Assembly: GCA_004194705.1 (NCBI GenBank)
Contig: SADC01000194.1
Location: 1 to 64,000, forward strand
DNA: 64,000 nt
Direction: 5' to 3'
Origin: Ditylenchus dipsaci
Lineage: Eukaryota; Nematoda; Chromadorea; Rhabditida; Anguinidae
Part shown: one piece after another, positions 60,673 through 64,000 of the stretch
Position numbering within the stretch: position 1 is the stretch's first letter
Layout: each line of letters starts with the position of its first letter
Position numbers and translations under genes: made by a program
The notes under the pieces: generated by a model
What the model was told of the DNA's origin: nothing
The model's input: the letters and a program-made list of their open reading frames with translations, nothing else
Database searches by the model: none

Positions 60673-60861
60673 GGCACTTTTTGACGAAATTTGGAATTCT
60701 GATATTGATGATGATAGTCCAACTTTGAATTCTGTACAAATTGGTCTGAGATCGCGGTACCGAGTTGTCAACAAAAGACAACTCAAAAAGCACATTCGAA
60801 AACACGAAACTTGGTTTAATCCTTTCGTGTTTCACCCTTCATTCAAGAACAATTTAGTAAC
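60673..60861 (+). CDS. Coding-like exon split by a transposon
   Basis: After a TATTTTCAG acceptor, the open frame reads LFDEIWNSDIDDDSPTLNSV, then SRYRVVNKRQLKKHIRKHET and FVFHPSFKNNLV, and runs into the 60862-61753 insertion. When the insertion and one TTAGTAAC copy are removed, the frame stays open for about 30 more codons (to about 61830). A further acidic open segment (PSLDNNHLPLEDNTLFLNNS, about 61908-62025) may belong to the same gene. No family is recognised. Confidence 0.4.
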
Positions 60862-61753
60862 TAGGGTTGTCGATGCATCGAAATTTTCGATTAATCGAAT
60901 CGAATCGATAATCGAAAATCGAAATTTTCGATTAATCGAATCGATAATCGAAATTTTCAATGAATCGAATCGAAAAACCCGAAAATTTTTTGATCCTCTT
61001 AACACGCAAAAGGCCGACTGTAACTTTCTGGTGTATAACCCTAACTTTTCACGCTGAGCACGATGGCGCACGAAATTTTCGTGAAAAGGTGTGAGTGGAA
61101 CGGGTAAAATAGCTCCTAAAAATAGGTCACTTTCACCTACTCTTAACCACCTGGAATTTGTGCGAAAAATCGGCGGTACTCGCTTAAATTAAAGAAGGAC
61201 TTAGATGTGTAATATACCAGAACAGAGGGCGTAATCAGGGCTATCTATTGCTCGCAAACTTGTATCTGAGTGATTTCAATTTACCAGAGCATTTTGGATT
61301 TTCTCATTACAAGCCAGTTTTCGAAAACCCTCTATTTTAATCATGAAATGGTCCTAGACATGCTAGACATATGTAAAACACTCGTGTCTTACATATCATT
61401 TCGGACTTTGGCTTCCAAAAAATTATTTAAGACTTTTTTGGCTTTCAAAAATTACTTTAGGCTTGTGTTTTCTGGAAATTATTTCAGACTTTTCTTTTCA
61501 GCAATTACTTCAGACTTTGGCTTTTCAATGTGTACACATTCTCCGTGTGATATAAAAGGCTACCTTAAGACCGCAGAAGATTCCATTAATAATGGAATCG
61601 AATCGATAATCGAAATTTTCGATAAATCGAATCGAATCGATAATCGATAATCGAAATTTTCGATTAATCGAATCGAATCGATAATCGATAATCGAAATTT
61701 TTCGATTAATGAGTGCGATTAATCGATTTCGATTAATCGAATCGACAACCCTA
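60862..61753. mobile_element. hAT-like array-ended element, perfect 8-bp target duplication
   Basis: The ends are TAGGGTTGTCGATGCATCG and CGATTAATCGAATCGACAACCCTA. TTAGTAAC lies on both sides (60854-60861 and 61754-61761). Arrays of GAAATTTTCGATTAATCGAATCGATAATC fill both ends (60880-60980 and 61600-61745). The TAGGGTTG start and 8-bp duplication fit hAT. No transposase. Confidence 0.9.
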
Positions 61754-62029
61754 TTAGTAACCTTTTTTTTGACACGAAATCAACATTTTTTATATGCTTT
61801 TGGTAAAACGATACAACAATTTTTTTTAAATAAGTTATAAAAAACTTTTATTTGAGTTTCTTGGATATTATAGTATGAATGCTACGAAGCAGAGTGCTCT
61901 GTCAATATTCCGTCTTTGGATAACAATCATCTGCCTTTGGAGGACAATACTCTGTTTTTGAATAATAGTGATTCGATTTTGGATGACAATACTCTATTTT
62001 CAAATATATTTGTTTTGCATAATTAAAAA

Positions 62030-62300
62030 AACTTCATTATCTTAGTCTTTTTCTTTCAAGACTTATCTGGGGAAAACTATTCCTGAAAATCTGTGTTAGA
62101 CTTATTTTATTTGACGGGGTGGAGGCACTATGCAAAACGAAATTTTATTGATGTCCAATAAGCCAGAATTCAACAAATACAGGGTGTCCCAGAATTTTTT
62201 CACTTTTGTTTTCGGATTTTCGTCAACTTTTTTAAATCATTTGAATACACGTTTGGTCATATTCGAAAGCTTGACGAAAACTTTGGTCCGTCACACTTTT
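62030..62300. repeat. CAGGGTGTCCC transposon end fragment
   Basis: TA-CAGGGTGTCCCAGAATTTTTTC at 62178 resembles the left ends at 45547 and 45717, but no partner is seen downstream. Confidence 0.45.
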
Positions 62301-62820
62301 TATGAATTTATTGTTTTACAACCAATTTTTGACCAGTTTTGCAATTTGATGTCTGATGTCTTCCAGGAACCCTCAAGTAGAACATCTTACCTTTCTTTAA
62401 GCACATACACGTATTATTGAAGTTGCTTCTAAAAAATATTTCCTTGCCCTACAAATCGGCGATGGATTCAAGGTGGATTTTTGTGTTCAAGCCCACTTTT
62501 CGGCCATTTTTTGCAAACTAATGTCACATATCTCTGCAAAACCTCAAGCACAACACAAATAATTAAAGTTGCTTCTAAAAAAGTTTTTTTACCCTCCAAA
62601 TCGGTGATGGTGGATTTTAGCCTGCATTTAAGGTGGATTTTTGTGTTCAAGCATATTTTTCTGTCATTTTTTGCAAAGTAATGTCGAATATCTCTGCGGA
62701 ACCTTTAAGTTCAACATCACCGCTTTAGCAAACAATTATAATTTAAGTTGCTTCTAAAAAAATTTCTCTGCCCTCCAAATCGGTGATGGTAGATTTAAAA
62801 TAACGAATTTAAATGAGAAT
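62300..62820. repeat. Three tandem units of about 180 bp
   Basis: Units contain AAGGTGGATTTTTGTGTTCAAGC, TTTTTGCAAACTAATGTC, TCTCTGC(A/G)(A/G)AACC and AAGTTGCTTCTAAAAAA, near 62330, 62470 and 62630. They are diverged relatives of sequence at 47450-47540 within the 45547-48317 element. Confidence 0.6.
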
Positions 62821-63515
62821 TGTTTAATAATAATGGTTTTATCCTCATCATTTCGAGAAGATGGATACTGATAAACGTCAAAATTTTTAAAAATCAGCCC
62901 CTAACTTTAGAAGGGCTTTCTCTATTTTATAAATAACATCTGCACAAGTATTTTACACAAAAAAATTGCTTTTCGTTAAGCTTTCGAAAAAGACCAAACG
63001 TGTATTCAAATGATTTAAAGGGCGGTCCACTCGTGTTTTGCTGGGGACCCACTGGAAATTTTTTTCTGTGGTGATGAACCACTTTTTTGTCCAACGAAGA
63101 GAGTTCTCCTACAAATCAAAGGAATGTTACAAAAAGATAATGCAGCTTTGAACAAGTATAACACCTTTCGGCAACATCTTTACAAATTGGGTTCTTTTGC
63201 TTTTCTTGCAGATCTCTGAATTTAGCAGCAAATTCATCGTGTGATTTCGCGTGAATGAAAAGCTCTTTTGGGCTGCCCTCAGACATTTTGGCCGCACTTC
63301 GGTATGATGTTCTAAAGCCGTTTTAACCGTTTAAAACGTTAGAAAAGGCATAAAAAGGATTGAGAAAGCATTTTTCAGGTAATTTTTTTTGACTAAGATT
63401 TGACTTTTTGCCTTGGGGACCAAGGCAAACCAACCTGAAAGGGTATCCAGATAGCCTAAAAAGATCAGAATCACTGTGTTCAAGGGTATTCTACTCCGTT
63501 TTGTTCACTAGAGCT
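62821..63515. other. No gene seen (62821-63515)
   Basis: AT-rich. TTTTTGCCTTGGGGACCAAGGCAAA (about 63406-63428) is a fragment of the CCTTGGTCCCC palindrome arm. Confidence 0.4.
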
Positions 63516-63519
63516 GAGC

Positions 63520-63640
63520 AAAAAGATTCTTTAACGCATTTATGATCAAGAGCCTTGCTCGGAGTTATGTCTAAGGTAAGTGAGTGCGCGCGCCCCCATC
63601 CCGAGGGCGCGTGGGGCTTGTAGTTGAGATGCGAACACTG
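63520..63640. repeat. Shared palindrome core, copy 11 (half)
   Basis: ATCAAGAGCCTTGCTCGGAGTTATGTCTAAGGTAAGTGAGTGCGCG and a CCCCCATCCCGAGGGCGCG hairpin are present. The other half stops after GTTGAGATGCGAACAC. Confidence 0.75.
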
Positions 63641-63646
63641 GTGCGA

Positions 63647-63827
63647 AAACCTGCTTAAAGAAAACGAGCTTATCGAAAATACTATATAAGAAGATAATAT
63701 AATTAGTTAACAGGTTTCAAAAAATAATTTTGAAACAGAATTGTTTACTCGTGAAACCTATCAACTAATTATATTGTCTTCTTATATAATAATTTTATTA
63801 AGCATATTTTCTTTAAGCAGTTATTCA
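63647..63827. repeat. Near-perfect palindrome of about 180 bp
   Basis: CTGCTTAAAGAAAACGAGC, TAAGAAGATAATATAATTAGTT and ACAGGTTTCA on the left pair with TGAAACCTATCAACTAATTATATTGTCTTCTTATATA and TTTCTTTAAGCAG on the right. It may form the arm of an element beyond core copy 11. Confidence 0.75.
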
Positions 63828-64000
63828 CCTGGCCCCACAAACCGTAGTTTAGCCGACATTTTGATGGATTTTTCGCACATTCCGCATTTGGCTTCAAACG
63901 ATGACAGTTTCTCGAAAAGTTCTATGCTCCAAATAACGCTCATAGCTATACAATCAAGTAAAAATTATATCGGAAAGAGAGCAAAAAAATCAATTTTGCA
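63828..64000. other. Window end, no gene seen
   Basis: Short AT-rich tail with no recognisable feature. Confidence 0.4.

Overview
This is AT-rich eukaryotic nuclear DNA, most likely from an invertebrate animal. The evidence is the spliceosomal introns of roughly 40-60 bp with GT...AG ends, a metazoan-like DHX8/PRP22 splicing helicase, a ribosomal protein RPL27A gene, and AATAAA poly(A) signals. The animal-type DNA transposons (BED-finger hAT, FLYWCH-finger MULE, pogo/Tigger-like) agree with this. I cannot assign a phylum. There is no operon, rRNA, CRISPR or viral gene.

Layout. 0-9 kb: interleaved inverted repeats, a tandem block, and a nearly complete decayed hAT transposon (3784-6738, transposase on minus). 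9.7-10.7 kb: RPL27A on minus, three exons. 11-16.4 kb: a roughly 3.2 kb element with repeat-array ends that carries smaller insertions. 16.5-18.2 kb: a multi-exon plus-strand gene for a Ser/Pro/Thr-rich protein of unknown function. 18.6-26.5 kb: repeats, an unrecognised minus-strand 3' gene end near 20.8-21.5 kb, and a coding-like block at 24.5-24.9 kb. 26.8-29.6 kb: a FLYWCH-MULE with a readable DDE triad, inserted into a palindrome. 30.6-33 kb: one coding-like exon and palindromes. 33.2-34.1 kb: a small two-exon minus-strand gene for a possible secreted acidic protein. 34.7-51.1 kb: dense repeats. 52.7-58.4 kb: DHX8/PRP22 in about 25 exons, the best-supported gene. 58.5-64 kb: repeats, and one coding-like exon split by a hAT-type insertion.

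Two patterns dominate. First, many elements with 8-bp target duplications end in long arrays of a short degenerate tandem motif, inverted at the other end. Each family has its own motif. Second, large palindromes with different arms share one central core of about 250 bp that carries splice-donor-like motifs on both strands.

The coding regions show many single-base frame breaks. In DHX8 nearly all of them are repaired by adding one base, often in a homopolymer. Deletion-biased assembly error explains this more simply than loss of an essential gene, so other frame breaks here should be read with the same caution.
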